Under the pieces are notes generated by a model. It saw only the letters and a list, made by a program, of their open reading frames with translations, did no database searches and was not told the DNA's origin. A program made the position numbers and the translations under genes. DNA of 64,000 bases from Cryobacterium sp. PAMC25264 (GTDB lineage: Bacteria; Actinomycetota; Actinomycetes; Actinomycetales; Microbacteriaceae): assembly GCF_019443325.1 (NCBI RefSeq), contig NZ_CP080383.1, positions 2,046,001 to 2,110,000 of the forward strand, read 5' to 3'. Shown piece by piece: positions 50,385-60,370 of the stretch; the stretch's first letter is position 1; each line of letters starts with the position of its first letter.

Positions 50385-51025
50385 CCACTCCTCCCTCCCT
50401 CAGCCCCGCCACCGTCTGGAACGATCTCGCCAGCGGAAACGAGCGGTTCGTGAACGGCGACCCGCAGCATCCGCGTCAGGACGTCGACCGGCGCGCCGAG
50501 ACCGCCTTCGCCCAGACCCCGATGGCCGCCCTGTTCGGCTGCAGCGACTCCCGCCTGGCCGCCGAGATCATCTTCGACAAGGGCCTGGGCGACCTGTTCG
50601 TCGTCCGGAACGCCGGCCAGGTCATCTCCGACTCGGTGCTCGGCTCGCTGGAGTACGCCGTGGCCGTGCTCAAGGTCCCACTCATTCTGGTCCTCGGCCA
50701 CGACCGTTGCGGCGCCGTGCGGGCCGCCATCGACTCGCAGGGACTGGACGCCGAGCAGCTTCCCCCGCACATCGACAGCATCATCCAGAAGATCGTGCCG
50801 GCCGTGCGCCGGGTCGGCGGGCCCACGACCGGGCCGCTGGACCCGGAGAGCGTCGACGCGTCACTGGTGGGCCGTGAGCACCTGCGGGACACCGTCGCCG
50901 AGCTGGTGCAGCGCTCGGAGATGATCAGCGCCGCCATCGCGGAAGGTACATTGGCTATCGTCGGCGCGAACTACCGGCTCCTCGAGGGCCGCGCCGAACC
51001 CGACATCGTCGTCGGCGTCGTTTAG
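50381..51025 (+). CDS. Beta-class carbonic anhydrase
   Basis: 214 aa. Zinc ligands Cys in [11 protein letters not shown] (~47-57) with the Asp/Arg dyad, and His/Cys in [12 protein letters not shown] (~105-116); [25 protein letters not shown] lies between. ATG overlaps the previous gene's stop. Interconverts CO2 and bicarbonate; cytoplasmic, no signal peptide. Cotranscribed with xseB-DUF4245, an actinobacterial neighbourhood. Confidence 0.94.
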   Translation: MTTPPSLSPATVWNDLASGNERFVNGDPQHPRQDVDRRAETAFAQTPMAALFGCSDSRLAAEIIFDKGLGDLFVVRNAGQVISDSVLGSLEYAVAVLKVPLILVLGHDRCGAVRAAIDSQGLDAEQLPPHIDSIIQKIVPAVRRVGGPTTGPLDPESVDASLVGREHLRDTVAELVQRSEMISAAIAEGTLAIVGANYRLLEGRAEPDIVVGVV

Positions 51026-51066
51026 ACGCTGCGAGCTTCTTCTCCAATCGAAAGGTAAGACACACC

Positions 51067-52485
51067 GTGGTGGACACTTCAACTCAGGCCGGGACATCCA
51101 GCTACCGGATCGAACACGACACGATGGGCGAGGTGCGGGTGCCGGCTGCGGCGCTCTACGGCGCGCAGACGCAGCGGGCGGTGGAGAACTTCCCGATCTC
51201 GGGCTCCGTGCTCGAGTCCGCCCAGATCGCCGCGCTGGCGCGCATCAAGAAGTCCGCGGCCCTGGCCAACGCCCGCCTGGGTGTGCTCGATGCGACCATC
51301 GCCGACGCCATCGCCGCGGCGGCGGATGAGGTCATCACCGGCCGGTATGACTCCGAGTTCCCGATCGACGTGTACCAGACCGGCAGCGGCACCTCCTCGA
51401 ACATGAACATGAACGAGGTCCTCGCCACCCTCGCCACCCGCAGCCTCGGCAGCCCCGTGCACCCCAACGACCACGTCAACGCGTCGCAGTCCAGCAACGA
51501 TGTGTTCCCCACCTCCGTGCACATCGCCGTCACGAGCGCCCTCATCGACGACCTGATCCCGGCGCTCGATCACCTCGCCGTGGCGTTCGAGACCAAGGCC
51601 GAGCTGTGGGCCACGGCCGTCAAGGCCGGCCGCACCCACCTGATGGATGCGACACCCGTCACCCTCGGCCAGGAATTCGGCGGCTATGCCCGCCAGATGC
51701 GCCTCGGCATCGAGCGGGTTCGCACCGCTCTCCCCCGCGTTGCCGAGGTTCCGCTGGGGGGCACCGCCGTGGGCACCGGCATCAACACCCCGGCCGGCTT
51801 CCCGCAGCTGGTGATCGAGCTGCTCACCCTCGAGACCGAGTTGCCGATCACCGAGGCCATCGACCACTTCGAGGCGCAGGCCAACCGCGACGGCCTCGTC
51901 GACGCCTCCGGCGCCCTCCGCACCATCGCGGTGGGCCTGACCAAGATCTGCAACGACCTGCGCTGGATGGGCTCCGGCCCCAACACCGGCATCGGCGAGC
52001 TCAGCATCCCCGACCTGCAGCCGGGGTCCTCGATCATGCCGGGCAAGGTCAACCCGGTCATCCCCGAGGCGGTGCTCATGGTCTGCTCCCGCGTGATCGG
52101 CAACGACGCCACCATCGCCTGGTCGGGTGCGTCCGGCGCCTTCGAACTCAATGTCGCCATCCCGGTGATGGGCACGGCGCTGCTCGAGTCGATCCGGCTG
52201 CTCGCCAACGGCGCCCGGGTGCTCGCCGACAAGACCGTCGACGGCCTCGAGGCCAACCTGGACCGCGCCCGCGCGCTGGCCGAGTCGTCTCCGTCGATCG
52301 TGACGCCGCTGAACCGGGTGATCGGCTACGAGGCCGCCGCCAAGGTCGCCAAGCACTCCGTGGCCCAGGGCCTCACCGTGCGGGAGGCTGTCATCGACCT
52401 CGGCTTCGTGGAGCGCGGCGAGGTCACCCTCGAGCAGCTCGATGTGGCGCTCGATGTGCTGAGCATGACGCGGCCGCCGCGGTAG
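51067..52485 (+). CDS. fumC: Fumarate hydratase, class II
   Basis: 472 aa. Motifs: [15 protein letters not shown] (~103-117), the B-site [19 protein letters not shown] (~137-155), [17 protein letters not shown] and the signature [15 protein letters not shown] (~320-334). Converts fumarate and malate in the TCA cycle. GTG start with AAAGGTAAG upstream; two adjacent GTG codons make the exact start uncertain by one residue. Confidence 0.95.
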   Translation: MVDTSTQAGTSSYRIEHDTMGEVRVPAAALYGAQTQRAVENFPISGSVLESAQIAALARIKKSAALANARLGVLDATIADAIAAAADEVITGRYDSEFPIDVYQTGSGTSSNMNMNEVLATLATRSLGSPVHPNDHVNASQSSNDVFPTSVHIAVTSALIDDLIPALDHLAVAFETKAELWATAVKAGRTHLMDATPVTLGQEFGGYARQMRLGIERVRTALPRVAEVPLGGTAVGTGINTPAGFPQLVIELLTLETELPITEAIDHFEAQANRDGLVDASGALRTIAVGLTKICNDLRWMGSGPNTGIGELSIPDLQPGSSIMPGKVNPVIPEAVLMVCSRVIGNDATIAWSGASGAFELNVAIPVMGTALLESIRLLANGARVLADKTVDGLEANLDRARALAESSPSIVTPLNRVIGYEAAAKVAKHSVAQGLTVREAVIDLGFVERGEVTLEQLDVALDVLSMTRPPR

Positions 52486-52494
52486 GTTCGCACG

Positions 52495-52540
52495 GAAGAG
52501 GGGCGAAACGGATGCTGACGCATCCGGTTCGCCCCTCTTC
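52495..52540. terminator. Bidirectional terminator between fumC and the PhoH gene
   Basis: GAAGAGGGGCGAA-(A)CGGATG and its complement, 19-20 bp stem with a CTGACG loop, starting 10 nt after the fumC stop. Confidence 0.85.
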
Positions 52541-52545
52541 GCCAT

Positions 52546-53910
52546 TCAGGCCAGCTCGTTGCCCTCCAGCATCTCCGTGACCAGGGCGGCGATCGCGCTC
52601 CGCTCCGACCGGGTGAGCGTCATGTGGGCGAACAACGGGTGCCCCTTGAGCGTCTCGATCACGCTGGCGACCCCGTCGAAGCGACCCACCCGCAGGTTGT
52701 CGCGCTGCGCCACGTCGTGGGTGAGCACCACCCGCGAGTTCTGCCCGATGCGGCTGAGCACCGTCAGGAGCACGTTCCGCTCCAGGGACTGGGCCTCGTC
52801 GACGATCACGAACGCGTCGTGCAGGCTTCGTCCGCGGATGTGGGTGAGCGGCAACACCTCGAGGATGCCGCGTTCGACGACCTCCTCAAGCACGTTCTCG
52901 CTCACCAGGGCGCCGAGCGTGTCGAAGACTGCCTGGCCCCACGGGCCCATCTTCTCCTGCGCGTCGCCCGGCAGGTAGCCGAGCTCCTGGCCGCCCACCG
53001 CGTAGAGCGGCCGGAACACCATGATCTTACGGTGCTGCTGGCGCTCCAGCACGGCTTCCAAGCCGGCGCAGAGGGCCAGCGCGGACTTCCCCGTTCCCGC
53101 TCGCCCTCCCAACGACAGGATGCCGATCTCCGGGTCGAGCAGCAGGTCGATCGCCAGGCGTTGCTCGGCCGAACGGCCGTGCAGGCCGAACAGGTCGCGG
53201 TCACCGCGGACCAGCCGCAGCTCGCCCCGCCCGGTGACCCGGCCGAGCGCCGAGCCGCGGTCGGAGTGGATGACCAGGCCCGTGTTGACCGGCATGTCCT
53301 GCACGAGTCGGGTTTGCAGCGACTCTGTGTCGTACAGGTCGTTCACCTGCTCGGCGCTCAGGGTGATCTCGTCCATGCCCGTCCAGCCGGAGTCAACGGC
53401 CAGCTCGTGCCGGTACTCGTCCGCGGTCAGGCCGATCGACGCGGCCTTCACCCGCAGCGGCAGGTCTTTGGAGACCACGGTGACGGCAAGCCCGTCGTTG
53501 GCCAGGTTCATGGCCACGGCGAGGATGCGCGAGTCGTTGTCGCCCAACTGCAAGCCGCTGGGCAGCACCGACATGTTCGAGTGGTTGAGTTCGACCCTGA
53601 GGCTGCCGCCGTCCCCGACCGGGATGGCGAAGTCGAGGCGTTCGTGTTTCACCCGGAGTTCGTCGAGGTACCGCAGCGCCTGACGGGCGAAGTACCCGAT
53701 TTCCGGGTCGTTGCGCTTGGACTCCAGCTCCGTGATGACAACGACGGGCAGCACCACGGCATGCTCGACGAAACGGAAGATGGCCTTGGGATCGGACAGG
53801 AGAACCGAGGTGTCCAGCACGAAGGTGCGCTCGGTTTGGTCGACCCCTGACGGTGTCTGCTCCGCACTCCGGAGATCTGTGTTCAGGTAGTCGGTTCGAT
53901 TAGCGGTCAC
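52546..53910 (-). CDS. PIN domain-PhoH family ATPase (PhoH2 type)
   Basis: 454 aa from GTG at 53908-53910 (GGGAG 5 nt upstream; GTG at 53916 is an alternative). N-terminal PIN domain (~28-170: [19 protein letters not shown] ... [26 protein letters not shown] ... [13 protein letters not shown]) with four acidic metal ligands. C-terminal PhoH ATPase with Walker [15 protein letters not shown] (~265) and Walker [10 protein letters not shown] (~375). Enzymes of this fusion unwind and cut RNA. Monocistronic. Confidence 0.92.
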   Translation of the reverse strand: MTANRTDYLNTDLRSAEQTPSGVDQTERTFVLDTSVLLSDPKAIFRFVEHAVVLPVVVITELESKRNDPEIGYFARQALRYLDELRVKHERLDFAIPVGDGGSLRVELNHSNMSVLPSGLQLGDNDSRILAVAMNLANDGLAVTVVSKDLPLRVKAASIGLTADEYRHELAVDSGWTGMDEITLSAEQVNDLYDTESLQTRLVQDMPVNTGLVIHSDRGSALGRVTGRGELRLVRGDRDLFGLHGRSAEQRLAIDLLLDPEIGILSLGGRAGTGKSALALCAGLEAVLERQQHRKIMVFRPLYAVGGQELGYLPGDAQEKMGPWGQAVFDTLGALVSENVLEEVVERGILEVLPLTHIRGRSLHDAFVIVDEAQSLERNVLLTVLSRIGQNSRVVLTHDVAQRDNLRVGRFDGVASVIETLKGHPLFAHMTLTRSERSAIAALVTEMLEGNELA

Positions 53911-53923
53911 AACCACTCCCACC

Positions 53924-53941
53924 CCGCACCGTGAGGTGCGG
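53924..53941. promoter_or_regulatory. Hairpin in the PhoH upstream region
   Basis: CCGCACC-GTGA-GGTGCGG immediately upstream of the ribosome site, so it would form in the 5' leader of the mRNA. Role unknown. Confidence 0.35.
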
Positions 53942-54119
53942 ATTTGTTGGCGAGCGACCACAAGCTTTTTTCTCGAGCCGTACTTATGTGGCCGTCTCGA
54001 TCAGGTGCCGTACCTGATGAGTCGAAGGTACGTCGGTCAGTCGAGAATTGGAAAGGCGACACGCCCAACGTCATCAGACGTTAATCCGGGCCGAACCGGA
54101 CGCGAATCGGTGCGGCGGC

Positions 54120-55280
54120 TCAGTACCGCTCGGCCGCGGTGTACGCGACGAAGGCCGCGCGCAGCATGTCCATCGTCTCCTCGGCGAGTCGCGCGTGGGC
54201 GCTCAGCCGCACGCTGCCGGACCGCACGGTGGTCGTGAGGCCGTGGTTGTGCAGGGCGGCGCCCAACGCGGTCAGACGTTCGGCCGGCGGCTGCAGCACG
54301 ACCATGCCGGCGCGTTCCCGGGCATCGCGGGAGCTGGACACACCGATGCCGAATTCGTCGGCCAGGTCGATCAGGCGTTCGGTGTTGGCCGCGACGGCAC
54401 TCTCGATGACGTCCACGCCCACGGCCTGGATCTCCTCGAGCGCGCTCGCGAGCCTCGCCTGGGCGATGCCGTCGGCGTTGGTGACCCCGAACGCCGCCGC
54501 GGCGCGCACGGGCGGCGGCACATCATCCCAGGGCAGCTCCTCCGAGCCGGCCGGCACGGTGCCGGTGAAGCCGCTCATCACCGGGGTGAGGCGCTCGACG
54601 GCCCGGTCGCTCAGGGCGAGGAAGCCGGTGCCCCACCCGGCTCTGGCCCATTTCTGTCCGCCGGAGGCGACCACGTCCGCTACCTCGTACGCGGCGTCGA
54701 CCACGCCGAAGCCCTGGATGGCGTCGACGATGAGTAGTCTGTCGCCGATGACCTGGCGGATGCCCTCCAGGTCGGTGCGGAAGCCCGTGCGGGAGTCGAC
54801 CAGGCTCACGGCCACCGCGACGGTGCCCGGGGTGAGCTGGTCGCGCACCTGTCCGGGCGTGACCTGGCCGGCGCGCTCCGACGTGGTCTCGGCCTCGAGC
54901 CAGAGCGGCGTGGCGACGTGCAGGGCCTCCGCGGCGCGCCTGGCCGCGAACGGCAGGCTGGGGAAGTCCGCTGGTGAGAGCAGCACATCGCCGGTGAGAC
55001 CGAACATGGCGTGCATGAGGCCCATGCTGGTGTTCGGTTGCGCCACGACCTGGTCGGCACGGAACCGGGTGAGCGCGGCGACGGCCGCGCGCATCCGCAG
55101 GTCCTGCTCGCCGAAGTGGCCGAGGCTGCCGTAGCGGGCGCGAGCGAGGATCTCCCCCTGTCCGAGGCTCTCGGCAAGGACGGCGCGGGAAAGCGGCCCG
55201 ATCCGGCCGTAGTCCAGGTAGCCGGGGTCTTCGGTGAAGCCGTCCAGGTAGGCTGTGAGAGCCGGTTCGGCCGACTTCAT
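54120..55280 (-). CDS. Class V aminotransferase-fold PLP enzyme
   Basis: 386 aa. Fold type I features: AQPNTSMGLMHAMFGL (~81-95) for phosphate binding, VDAIQGFGVVDA (~188) with the Asp contacting PLP, and the Schiff-base lysine in VASGGQKWARAGWGTG (~210). Resembles cysteine-desulfurase/isopenicillin-epimerase-like proteins, but lacks a SufS/NifS active-site Cys loop that I can recognise. Stop overlaps the uppS-region neighbours only at the start: the ATG overlaps the uppS stop, so the two are cotranscribed. The substrate is unknown. Confidence 0.82.
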   Translation of the reverse strand: MKSAEPALTAYLDGFTEDPGYLDYGRIGPLSRAVLAESLGQGEILARARYGSLGHFGEQDLRMRAAVAALTRFRADQVVAQPNTSMGLMHAMFGLTGDVLLSPADFPSLPFAARRAAEALHVATPLWLEAETTSERAGQVTPGQVRDQLTPGTVAVAVSLVDSRTGFRTDLEGIRQVIGDRLLIVDAIQGFGVVDAAYEVADVVASGGQKWARAGWGTGFLALSDRAVERLTPVMSGFTGTVPAGSEELPWDDVPPPVRAAAAFGVTNADGIAQARLASALEEIQAVGVDVIESAVAANTERLIDLADEFGIGVSSSRDARERAGMVVLQPPAERLTALGAALHNHGLTTTVRSGSVRLSAHARLAEETMDMLRAAFVAYTAAERY

Positions 55281-56062
55281 CCGCCGAACCTGCGGTGCCG
55301 CTTGGCGAAGTCGCGCAGGGCGCGCAGGAAGTCCACCTGGCGCAGGTCAGGGCCGAGCGCCTCGACGAAGTAGAACTCGCTGTGCGCGCTCTGCCAGAGC
55401 ATGAAATCGCTCAGCCGCTGCTCGCCCGAGGTGCGGATCACCAGGTCGGGGTCGGGCTGGCCGCCCGTGTACAGGTGCTGGCCGATGAGCTCGGGGGTGA
55501 GGGTCTCGGCGAGGTCATCGAGGGTGCCGCCGTGGGCGTGGTGGGTGGCGACGATGCTGCGCATGGCGTCGGTGATCTCGGTGCGGCCGCCGTACCCCAC
55601 AGCGAGGTTCACGTGCAGGCCCCGATGGTCGCCCGTGCGGGCCTCCGCGGCGCTCAGGGCGGCCTCGAGCGGCCCGGGCAGGCACTTCTTCGACCCGACC
55701 TGCTGCACCCTCCAGTCCCGGTAGTGCGAGAGGTCCTCGGCGAGGTCGGCGATGATCTCGAACAGGGCGTCGAGCTCCTCGGTGGGCCGCTGGGTGAGGT
55801 TGTCGGCCGAGAGTAGGTACAGAGTGACGACGGAGATGCCCAGGTCGTCGCACCACTCGAGGAATTCGCGCATCTTCGCGGCCCCGGCGCGGTGCCCGTG
55901 CGCGGCGGAGTCGTAGCCGAGCTGCTTGGCCCAGCGCCGGTTGCCGTCGATGATCATGGCAACGTGGCGGGGTAGGACCGCCGACGTCAGCCCGCGGCGA
56001 AGCCGCCGCTGGTAGACCCGGTAGAGGAGTCCGCGTCCGAGGGTGATTTGCCGCATGTGCAC
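55277..56062 (-). CDS. uppS: Isoprenyl (undecaprenyl/decaprenyl) diphosphate synthase
   Basis: 261 aa. Cis-prenyltransferase motifs: HVAMIIDGNRRWAKQLG with catalytic Asp (~33-49), YLLSADNLTQRPTEEL (~82-97), and the C-terminal PDPDLVIRTSGEQRLSDFMLWQSAHSEFYFVE (~203-234). Makes the lipid carrier for peptidoglycan. GTG at 56060-56062 follows a TAGCGT box by 6 nt; ATG at 56056 is the alternative. Confidence 0.94.
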   Translation of the reverse strand: MHMRQITLGRGLLYRVYQRRLRRGLTSAVLPRHVAMIIDGNRRWAKQLGYDSAAHGHRAGAAKMREFLEWCDDLGISVVTLYLLSADNLTQRPTEELDALFEIIADLAEDLSHYRDWRVQQVGSKKCLPGPLEAALSAAEARTGDHRGLHVNLAVGYGGRTEITDAMRSIVATHHAHGGTLDDLAETLTPELIGQHLYTGGQPDPDLVIRTSGEQRLSDFMLWQSAHSEFYFVEALGPDLRQVDFLRALRDFAKRHRRFGG

Positions 56063-56074
56063 ACAGTTACGCTA
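56060..56074 (-). promoter_or_regulatory. Leaderless promoter of uppS
   Basis: Minus strand: TAGCGT at 56074-56069, 6-nt gap, GTG at 56062. Confidence 0.5.
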
Positions 56075-56120
56075 ACCCAATCCGGCCCGCGTCCGCGCCG
56101 CGCACCCCGCTGGGCTGCCG

Positions 56121-56135
56121 TATCCTGACAGCATG
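56121..56135 (+). promoter_or_regulatory. Leaderless promoter of the hemolysin III gene
   Basis: TATCCT at 56121-56126, 6-nt gap, ATG at 56133. Confidence 0.55.
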
Positions 56136-56834
56136 GCCCCCTCGGACGACATCCCGAATCTTCCCCTGCTCGAAGACGAGATCGAGCACCCCGTCCCCGA
56201 GAAGCCCACCTGGCGGGGCTGGATCCACGCGGGTACGTTCCCGGTCACCATCGTGGCCGGCATCATCCTGCTGCTGGCGGCGGACGGCCCGGCAGCCAGG
56301 TGGAGCTCGGCGGTGTTCGTGGCCAGTTCGATGCTGCTCTTCGGCAACTCGGCGCTCTACCACCGCTTCACCTGGCAGCCGCGCACGCGCCTGCTGCTCA
56401 AGCGCATCGACCACGCCAACATCTTCCTGCTGATCGCCGGGTCGTACACGCCCATCACGGTGCTGGCGTTGCCGCCGGACAAGGCCGTGCTGCTCCTGTC
56501 CCTGGTCTGGGGCGGCGCGCTGCTCGGCATCGCCTTCCGGGTGTTCTGGATCAACGCTCCCCGTTGGCTCTACGTGCCGCTGTACCTGGCGCTGGGCTGG
56601 GGCGCGCTGATGTTCATCGTCGACTTCTTCCAGGCCGACGCCCTGATGATGACGCTGATCATGATCGGCGGGCTCTGCTACTCGGTCGGCGCCGTCGTCT
56701 ACGGCCTGAAGAAGCCCAATCCGATCCCCGGGGTCTTCGGATTCCACGAGATCTTCCACGCCCTGACCGTGGTGGCGTTCCTCTGCCACTGGGTCGCGAT
56801 CCTGATCATCGCGACGCATCCGCTTTACCCGTAG
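56133..56834 (+). CDS. trhA: Hemolysin III / TrhA family membrane protein
   Basis: 233 aa with seven membrane helices from ~30 on. PAQR-superfamily motifs are visible: FGNSALYHRFTWQP (TM2-3 loop His), LKRIDHANIFLLIAGSYTPI (~88-107) and the C-terminal GFHEIFHALTVVAFLCHWVAI, giving the Ser/Asp/three-His metal site. Members affect membrane-energy homeostasis; the hemolysin name is historical. It is divergent from uppS, a conserved actinobacterial arrangement. Confidence 0.92.
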   Translation: MAPSDDIPNLPLLEDEIEHPVPEKPTWRGWIHAGTFPVTIVAGIILLLAADGPAARWSSAVFVASSMLLFGNSALYHRFTWQPRTRLLLKRIDHANIFLLIAGSYTPITVLALPPDKAVLLLSLVWGGALLGIAFRVFWINAPRWLYVPLYLALGWGALMFIVDFFQADALMMTLIMIGGLCYSVGAVVYGLKKPNPIPGVFGFHEIFHALTVVAFLCHWVAILIIATHPLYP

Positions 56835-56837
56835 GTT

Positions 56838-57104
56838 CTACAGCTCGTCCGACTTCTTCTCGCCCGCTGCGGCGTCACGCTCGGCGACCTCGGCCGCCAG
56901 GCGCTCCTGCATCTCGGCACGATAGTTGGTGCGCCGGATGCGTCGGGCCAGGTCCATGCCCAGCAGCAGCGTCACCGCCGCGACGAAGAAGATCGCGAAG
57001 AAGCCCCACGGGCCCGGCGTGACGGTGTCGGGGTTGAACTCCGGCGGAGGGGTATTCGAGAGGATGAAGTCGAGCACCGGGGACAGGGCGGGCATGAGAC
57101 TCAT
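56838..57104 (-). CDS. Small single-pass membrane protein next to mca
   Basis: 88 aa: short N-terminus, one membrane helix (~34-52, FFAIFFVAAVTLLLGMDLAR) and a charged, probably coiled-coil tail (RIRRTNYRAEMQERLAAEVAERDA). The NPDTVTPGPWGF phrase before the helix is common in actinobacterial proteins encoded next to mca. Start overlaps the mca stop (ATGA), so it is cotranscribed. No assigned function. Confidence 0.8.
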   Translation of the reverse strand: MSLMPALSPVLDFILSNTPPPEFNPDTVTPGPWGFFAIFFVAAVTLLLGMDLARRIRRTNYRAEMQERLAAEVAERDAAAGEKKSDEL

Positions 57105-57970
57105 GCGTCGACCGTGTCGGTGACGCCCGCGAAGAGATCGGATTCGGGCATGACGGTGTCAACTTTCGATTCTATGAGCTGGAAGTCTTCGTAGGGCCAG
57201 GCCTTGCGCACCATGTCGTTGGGCCAGAAAAAGAAGCTGCTCGTGGGCGAGACCTGGCTGGCGTGCGCTTTGAGAGCGTCGTCGCGCACCTCGAGGAAGT
57301 CGCCGATGGGCACGTGCGTGGTCGCCAGGTTCGGGTATTCGCTCATCCGCTCCCTGGCGCTCGCGAGCGGCTCGAGCAGCTCGGAATCCGGCTCGGTGAC
57401 GCTCAGCTCGAGGTACATGGCGTCCATGCGTTCGAGGTTGAAGATGCGGTCGTAGTAGAGCTTCTCGATCTGCCAGGCCTCACCGGCGTCCGGGTACCGG
57501 TCGGAGTCCGCCGCGGCGCGGAAGGCCTCCAGCGACACCTCGTGCGTGCGGATGTGGTCGGGGTGCGGGTAGCCGCCGTTCTCGTCGTAGGTGATCAGCA
57601 CCTGCGGGCGGAACTCGCGGACGATGCGCACCAGCGGCTCGGCCGAGATCTCCAGCGGCACGTCCGCGAAGGAATTCTTGGGCACCCCGCCGTCGTCCTG
57701 CATGCCGGAGTCCTGATAGCCGAGCCAGCGGTGCTGGATGCCCAGCGCCTTCTGAGCGGCCGCCATCTCGAGGCGTCGGAGACCGGACAGGTCCCGCTCG
57801 GCCATGGCCAGGTGGGTCAGGTCCTCGTTGAGGATGCTGCCCCGCTCGCCACCGGTGCAACTCACCACGAGCACCTCTGCTCCCAGGCTCCGGTAGTACG
57901 CGTATGTTGCGGCGCCCTTGCTCGACTCGTCGTCGGGATGGGCGTGCACTGCCAAGAGCCGCAGCGTCAT
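57101..57970 (-). CDS. mca: Mycothiol S-conjugate amidase
   Basis: 289 aa. Zinc site AVHAHPDDESSKGAATYAYY (~8-26) and GYPHPDHIRTHEVS (~132-145), with VSCTGGERGSILNED. The length and wording favour Mca over MshB: Mca cleaves mycothiol conjugates to detoxify electrophiles. The complete state of this gene contrasts with the interrupted mshB-like gene at 33 kb. Located beside DUF4307 and greA as in other actinobacteria. Confidence 0.93.
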   Translation of the reverse strand: MTLRLLAVHAHPDDESSKGAATYAYYRSLGAEVLVVSCTGGERGSILNEDLTHLAMAERDLSGLRRLEMAAAQKALGIQHRWLGYQDSGMQDDGGVPKNSFADVPLEISAEPLVRIVREFRPQVLITYDENGGYPHPDHIRTHEVSLEAFRAAADSDRYPDAGEAWQIEKLYYDRIFNLERMDAMYLELSVTEPDSELLEPLASARERMSEYPNLATTHVPIGDFLEVRDDALKAHASQVSPTSSFFFWPNDMVRKAWPYEDFQLIESKVDTVMPESDLFAGVTDTVDA

Positions 57971-58040
57971 GAAACTCCTCAGAAATGCCAGCTAACCTTG
58001 GGTCCAAGCCTAATCGTTGAAGAGTGAGTGTGGAGTCTGA

Positions 58041-58442
58041 GTGGCCGTGAGCAGCAATCTCGACAAACGCTATGGGCGAACCTCCGGCACCCGGCTGCGT
58101 GACCGGCGGGTGTTGTGGATCGTCGCGGGCGCGTTCGCGGTGATCCTCACGGCCTGGGTGGTCTGGGCCGGTCTGGACGGCGCCGGGCCCTCGATCGAGG
58201 CCAGGGACACCCGGCACAGCATCATCGATGAGAACAACATCAGTGTCACCTTCGAGGTGTCGCTGCCGACCGGGAGCCCCTCCAGCTGCGCGGTGCAGGC
58301 CCTCAACGAGAGCTTCACGGTCGTGGGGTGGACGGTCATCGACCTGCCGCCGTCGGACCAGTACACCCGGTCGTTCACCGAGGTGTTGCACACCACCGAA
58401 CTGAGCAATACCGGATTGATTTACCGCTGCTGGTTGACCTAG
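58041..58442 (+). CDS. DUF4307 membrane protein
   Basis: 133 aa: basic N-terminus with LDKRYGR, a membrane helix at ~28-46 (VLWIVAGAFAVILTAWVVWAGL) and an extracytoplasmic beta-rich domain (~55-133; VTFEVSLPTGSPSSCAVQALNESFTVVGW ending in YRCWLT). Two conserved Cys are likely to pair. Divergent from mca and in the same direction as greA; function unknown. Confidence 0.88.
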   Translation: MAVSSNLDKRYGRTSGTRLRDRRVLWIVAGAFAVILTAWVVWAGLDGAGPSIEARDTRHSIIDENNISVTFEVSLPTGSPSSCAVQALNESFTVVGWTVIDLPPSDQYTRSFTEVLHTTELSNTGLIYRCWLT

Positions 58443-58447
58443 ACTGA

Positions 58448-58475
58448 TGTATTCGCCCTGACAGTAGTCGGGGCG
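58448..58475 (+). terminator. Weak hairpin after DUF4307
   Basis: CGCCCTGAC-AGTA-GTCGGGGCG, 9-bp stem with one G.T pair and no clean T-run; it could be a terminator or a leader structure of greA, 140 nt further on. Confidence 0.35.
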
Positions 58476-58612
58476 TCAGTTGTATTACAGCTGAACCCGG
58501 CCCACGGCCGCCACAGCCCAGGGCCGCCACAGCGACTGCTGTCGCCCTGCGGCGGTACCATCGGCGCACTATCTGCCGGCGCTTGACCGATCCGCACGAG
58601 AAGGAGAGAACC

Positions 58613-59101
58613 ATGACTACCGAAACTTCGGTCACCTGGCTGACCCAGGAGGCCTACGACCGCCTCGCTGCGGAGTTGGACACTCTCAGCACCGTCGCGC
58701 GGGTGGACATCGCCAACAAGATCGAGTCCGCCCGGTCCGAGGGCGACCTCAAGGAGAACGCCGGCTACCACGCGGCCAAGGAAGAGCAGGGCAAGATGGA
58801 GGCCCGCATCCGCACGCTCACGCTGCTGCTGCGCACCGCCGAGGTGGGCCACGCCCCCGAGAGCAAGGGCGTCGTCGAGCCCGGCACCATCATCACCGCC
58901 ACGATCGCGGGCGACGAGAGCCGCTTCCTCATCGGCAGCCGCGAGATCGCCGGAGACAGCGACCTCGACGTGTACAGCGAGAAGAGCCCGCTGGGCGAGG
59001 CCATCATCGGCCTCAAGGTCGGCGCGAAGACGAGCTACGAGACCCCCAACGGCAAGCAGATCGCCGTCGAGATCCACCTCGTGGAGACCTTCACCGGCTA
59101 A
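58613..59101 (+). CDS. greA: Transcription elongation factor GreA
   Basis: 162 aa. N-terminal coiled coil (~8-80: TWLTQEAYDRLAAELDTLST ... ARSEGDLKENAGYHAAKEEQGKMEARI) carries the acidic tip residues of the finger, followed by the C-terminal FKBP-like domain (~85-160: GTIITATIAGDESRFLIGSREI ... SPLGEAIIGLKVG). Stimulates cleavage of backtracked RNA. GAAGGAGAGA precedes ATG. Confidence 0.95.
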   Translation: MTTETSVTWLTQEAYDRLAAELDTLSTVARVDIANKIESARSEGDLKENAGYHAAKEEQGKMEARIRTLTLLLRTAEVGHAPESKGVVEPGTIITATIAGDESRFLIGSREIAGDSDLDVYSEKSPLGEAIIGLKVGAKTSYETPNGKQIAVEIHLVETFTG

Positions 59102-59125
59102 GGGACCGGTTCTCGCCCGCGCTCT

Positions 59126-60370
59126 CTAGTCCGTACGCGGGTCGTACCCGGCTGCGCGCAACGTGTCGACGACGTGCTGGCGGTGCTCAGGACCCCGGGT
59201 CTCCACGCTGATGTCGATCTCGACCTCGCTGATCTGGATGCCCACGCCGTGCCGGGTGTGCAGCACCTCGATGACGTTGGCCCGTGCCTCGGCCAGCAGC
59301 TCGGAGATGCGGGCGAGCTGGCCCGGACGGTCCGGCAGCATGATGCGCAGGGTGAGGTACCGGCCGGAGGCGGACAGGCCGTGGCTGATCACGCGCTGCA
59401 TGAGCAGCGGGTCGATGTTGCCGCCGGAGAGCATCGCCACGGTGGGACCTGATCCGGTGATCTTGCCGGCCAGGATGGCGGCCACCGAGACGGCGCCGGC
59501 CGGTTCGACGACGAGCTTGGCGCGCTCGAGCAGTACCAGCAGGGCCCGGGCCATGTCGTCTTCGCTCACGGTGACGATCTCGTCGACGGCGTCGCGGATG
59601 ATGTCGAAGTTCAGCAGTCCCGGCTTGGCCACGGCGATGCCGTCGGCCATGGTCGGGGTGATGTCGATCGCGAGAGCTTCGCCGGCCGCGAGGGACGGCG
59701 GGTAGGCGGCCGCGTTCTCGGACTGCACCCCGATCACGCGGATCTTGCGGCCGTTCCGGGCCGCGTACTGCTTGAGCACGCTGGCCATGCCGGCCGTCAG
59801 GCCACCGCCGCCGATCGGCACGATGACCGTCTCGAGGTCGGGCACCTGATCGAGGATCTCCAGGCCGAGGGTGCCGGCGCCGGCGACGACATCCGGGTGA
59901 TCAAACGGCGGGATCAGGATCGCGCCGGTCTCCCGGGCGTATTCGGCGGCGGCCAGGAGCGGTTCGGTGACGGTGTGGCCGCGGAGGATCACCTGGGCGC
60001 CGTAGTCACGGGTGGCCTGCAACTTGGGCAAGGCCACGCCGACGGGCATGAAGATGGTGGCCTCGATGCCGAGTTCCCGGGCCGCGAAAGCGACTCCCTG
60101 GGCATGGTTGCCGGCGGAGGCGGCGACGACGCCGCGGGACTTCTCATCGTCGGTGAGCTTGGAGAGCCGGTTGTAGGCGCCGCGGATCTTGTACGACCCG
60201 GTGCGCTGCAGGTTCTCGCACTTGAGGTACACCGGCGAGCCCAGAATCGTGGAGAGGTACCGGGAGCTTTCCATCGGTGTCACGTCGGCCACGCGGGCCA
60301 CCACGATGCGGGCGGCCTCGAAGTCGGCAAGGGTCGGACCGATCAGCAGGTCAGTGGGAGTGTCTGTCAT
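59126..60370 (-). CDS. ilvA: Threonine ammonia-lyase (threonine dehydratase) with ACT domain
   Basis: 414 aa from ATG at 60368-60370, overlapping the transporter stop. PLP lysine in QRTGSYKIRGAYNRL (~59), PLP-phosphate loop in IVPIGGGGLTAGMASV (~190-205), C-terminal ACT-like domain (~325-405: RYLTLRIMLPDRPGQLARISELLAEARANVIEV). The single ACT domain is the catabolic/short form, and could give allosteric control. Converts threonine to 2-oxobutanoate for isoleucine synthesis. Confidence 0.93.
   Translation of the reverse strand: MTDTPTDLLIGPTLADFEAARIVVARVADVTPMESSRYLSTILGSPVYLKCENLQRTGSYKIRGAYNRLSKLTDDEKSRGVVAASAGNHAQGVAFAARELGIEATIFMPVGVALPKLQATRDYGAQVILRGHTVTEPLLAAAEYARETGAILIPPFDHPDVVAGAGTLGLEILDQVPDLETVIVPIGGGGLTAGMASVLKQYAARNGRKIRVIGVQSENAAAYPPSLAAGEALAIDITPTMADGIAVAKPGLLNFDIIRDAVDEIVTVSEDDMARALLVLLERAKLVVEPAGAVSVAAILAGKITGSGPTVAMLSGGNIDPLLMQRVISHGLSASGRYLTLRIMLPDRPGQLARISELLAEARANVIEVLHTRHGVGIQISEVEIDISVETRGPEHRQHVVDTLRAAGYDPRTD

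Noticed and set aside
49636..50877. 413-codon frame covering DUF4245 and part of carbonic anhydrase
   Set aside because: After 50212 it reads shadow sequence of the carbonic anhydrase gene; the true DUF4245 C-terminus is in the other frame.
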